This document shows, one piece after another, positions 6,367-6,891 of a stretch of DNA of 6,891 bases (position 1 is the stretch's first letter; the number at the start of each line of letters is the position of its first letter). The notes under the pieces are model-generated. The model did no database searches. It was not told where the DNA came from and saw only the letters and a program-made list of their open reading frames with translations. The stretch comes from Burkholderiales bacterium (GTDB lineage: Bacteria; Pseudomonadota; Gammaproteobacteria; Burkholderiales; Burkholderiaceae_F). Location: NCBI GenBank assembly GCA_024641225.1, contig JAHEDN010000106.1:1-6891 (forward strand), read 5' to 3'. A program made the position numbers and the translations under genes.

Positions 6367-6891
6367 CGAACGACAGGGCCGAGAACGGCCGTCGGAACTC
6401 GACAATCTCGTTCGCCAGCGCCGCGGCCGCCGCATCGCTCGCGAGCGCGCGCGCGATGAAGTCTGCGATCTGCGGCATGTGCTCGATCGTCATGCCCCAG
6501 CGCACGATCTCCGGCGTACCGAGGCGAAGCCCATTCATGTCGCCGTCGACCTGCGCGATCGGCAGGCCGATGCCGCTCGCCAGGATGTTGGCGCGGCGCA
6601 GCCTCTTTGCCGCCGCCTGGCCGCCACCGTAACGCGCTGCTTCGACCGCAAACTGATGCGACGCCGTCGCGCCGCGGTCGGCGGCGAACACCGGCAGTCC
6701 CTCCTCGTGCAGCGCATGTGCCATCGCGCGCGCCGCCGAGACCATGGCGGCCGCGTACGCCGCACCGTGCACTTTCCAGTCGAGCAGCGCCACCGCCAGC
6801 GACGCCGACTTCGCCGCGTCGAAGTTGGCGGTCAAGCCGGGAAATGCGATCGCATCGAGCCGTCGTGCAATGTCCGGCTCGTTGGTCAGCA
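6359..6891 (-). CDS. Serine hydroxymethyltransferase-family PLP enzyme, C-terminal part (truncated by window edge)
   Basis: The last 176 residues of a PLP-dependent fold-type I enzyme related to serine hydroxymethyltransferase, which interconverts serine and glycine with tetrahydrofolate. The frame stays open to the window end; no start is visible, and the PLP-lysine region lies outside. The visible part begins LTNEPDIARRLDAIAFPGLTANFD, continues with a helical segment, then ADRGATASHQF (70-80), GGGQAAAKRLRRANIL (88-103) and GLRLGTPEIVRWGM (120-133). In that last motif R122 aligns with the arginine that binds the amino-acid carboxylate in GlyA. The classical FPGxQGGP loop is replaced by FPGLTANFD, so this is a divergent branch rather than housekeeping GlyA. 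The reaction may differ, for example another aldol-type cleavage of a 3-hydroxy amino acid. It converges on dctM with 21 nt between stops, so it is not part of that operon. Confidence 0.82.
   Translation of the reverse strand, partial: LTNEPDIARRLDAIAFPGLTANFDAAKSASLAVALLDWKVHGAAYAAAMVSAARAMAHALHEEGLPVFAADRGATASHQFAVEAARYGGGQAAAKRLRRANILASGIGLPIAQVDGDMNGLRLGTPEIVRWGMTIEHMPQIADFIARALASDAAAAALANEIVEFRRPFSALSFVR

Overview
The window is GC-rich, with third codon positions dominated by G and C, and the genes are tightly packed. The protein styles fit a Gram-negative proteobacterium, most likely a betaproteobacterium: a DUF1993 protein, a small SET protein, a class III CoA-transferase beside an HMG-CoA-lyase-like protein, and a three-gene TRAP transporter. 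The taxonomic call is inference from family resemblance only. No RNA genes, CRISPR arrays, insertion sequences or attachment sites were seen.

Layout. (1) Positions 1-962, plus strand: the 3' part of a small SET-domain lysine methyltransferase, then a complete DUF1993 protein 10 nt downstream with a strong Shine-Dalgarno. (2) Positions 963-1201: a 239-nt non-coding stretch, the largest gap and the most likely promoter region for the next block. (3) Positions 1202-6337, plus strand: five genes that look like one operon. In order they are an HMG-CoA-lyase-family enzyme, a CaiB/BaiF class III CoA-transferase, a TRAP substrate-binding protein (DctP type), the small TRAP membrane subunit (DctQ) and the large TRAP membrane subunit (DctM). 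Gaps are 11, 31 and 79 nt, and dctQ and dctM overlap by 4 nt. (4) Positions 6359-6891, minus strand: the C-terminal part of a divergent serine-hydroxymethyltransferase-family PLP enzyme, convergent with dctM. An inverted repeat spans both stop codons.

The central block reads as an uptake-and-cleavage pathway for an organic acid. The TRAP system would import a carboxylate, the CoA-transferase would make its CoA thioester without ATP, and the lyase would split a 3-hydroxyacyl-CoA by retro-Claisen cleavage to give acetyl-CoA plus a keto compound. Candidate substrates are 3-hydroxy-3-methylglutarate, citramalate or a related branched hydroxy acid. None can be chosen from sequence alone. The lyase keeps every catalytic and metal-binding residue I can align from the human enzyme, but differs in two segments expected near the substrate, so its exact substrate is open. 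This operon is the part of the window most worth follow-up. The rest consists of recognisable families.
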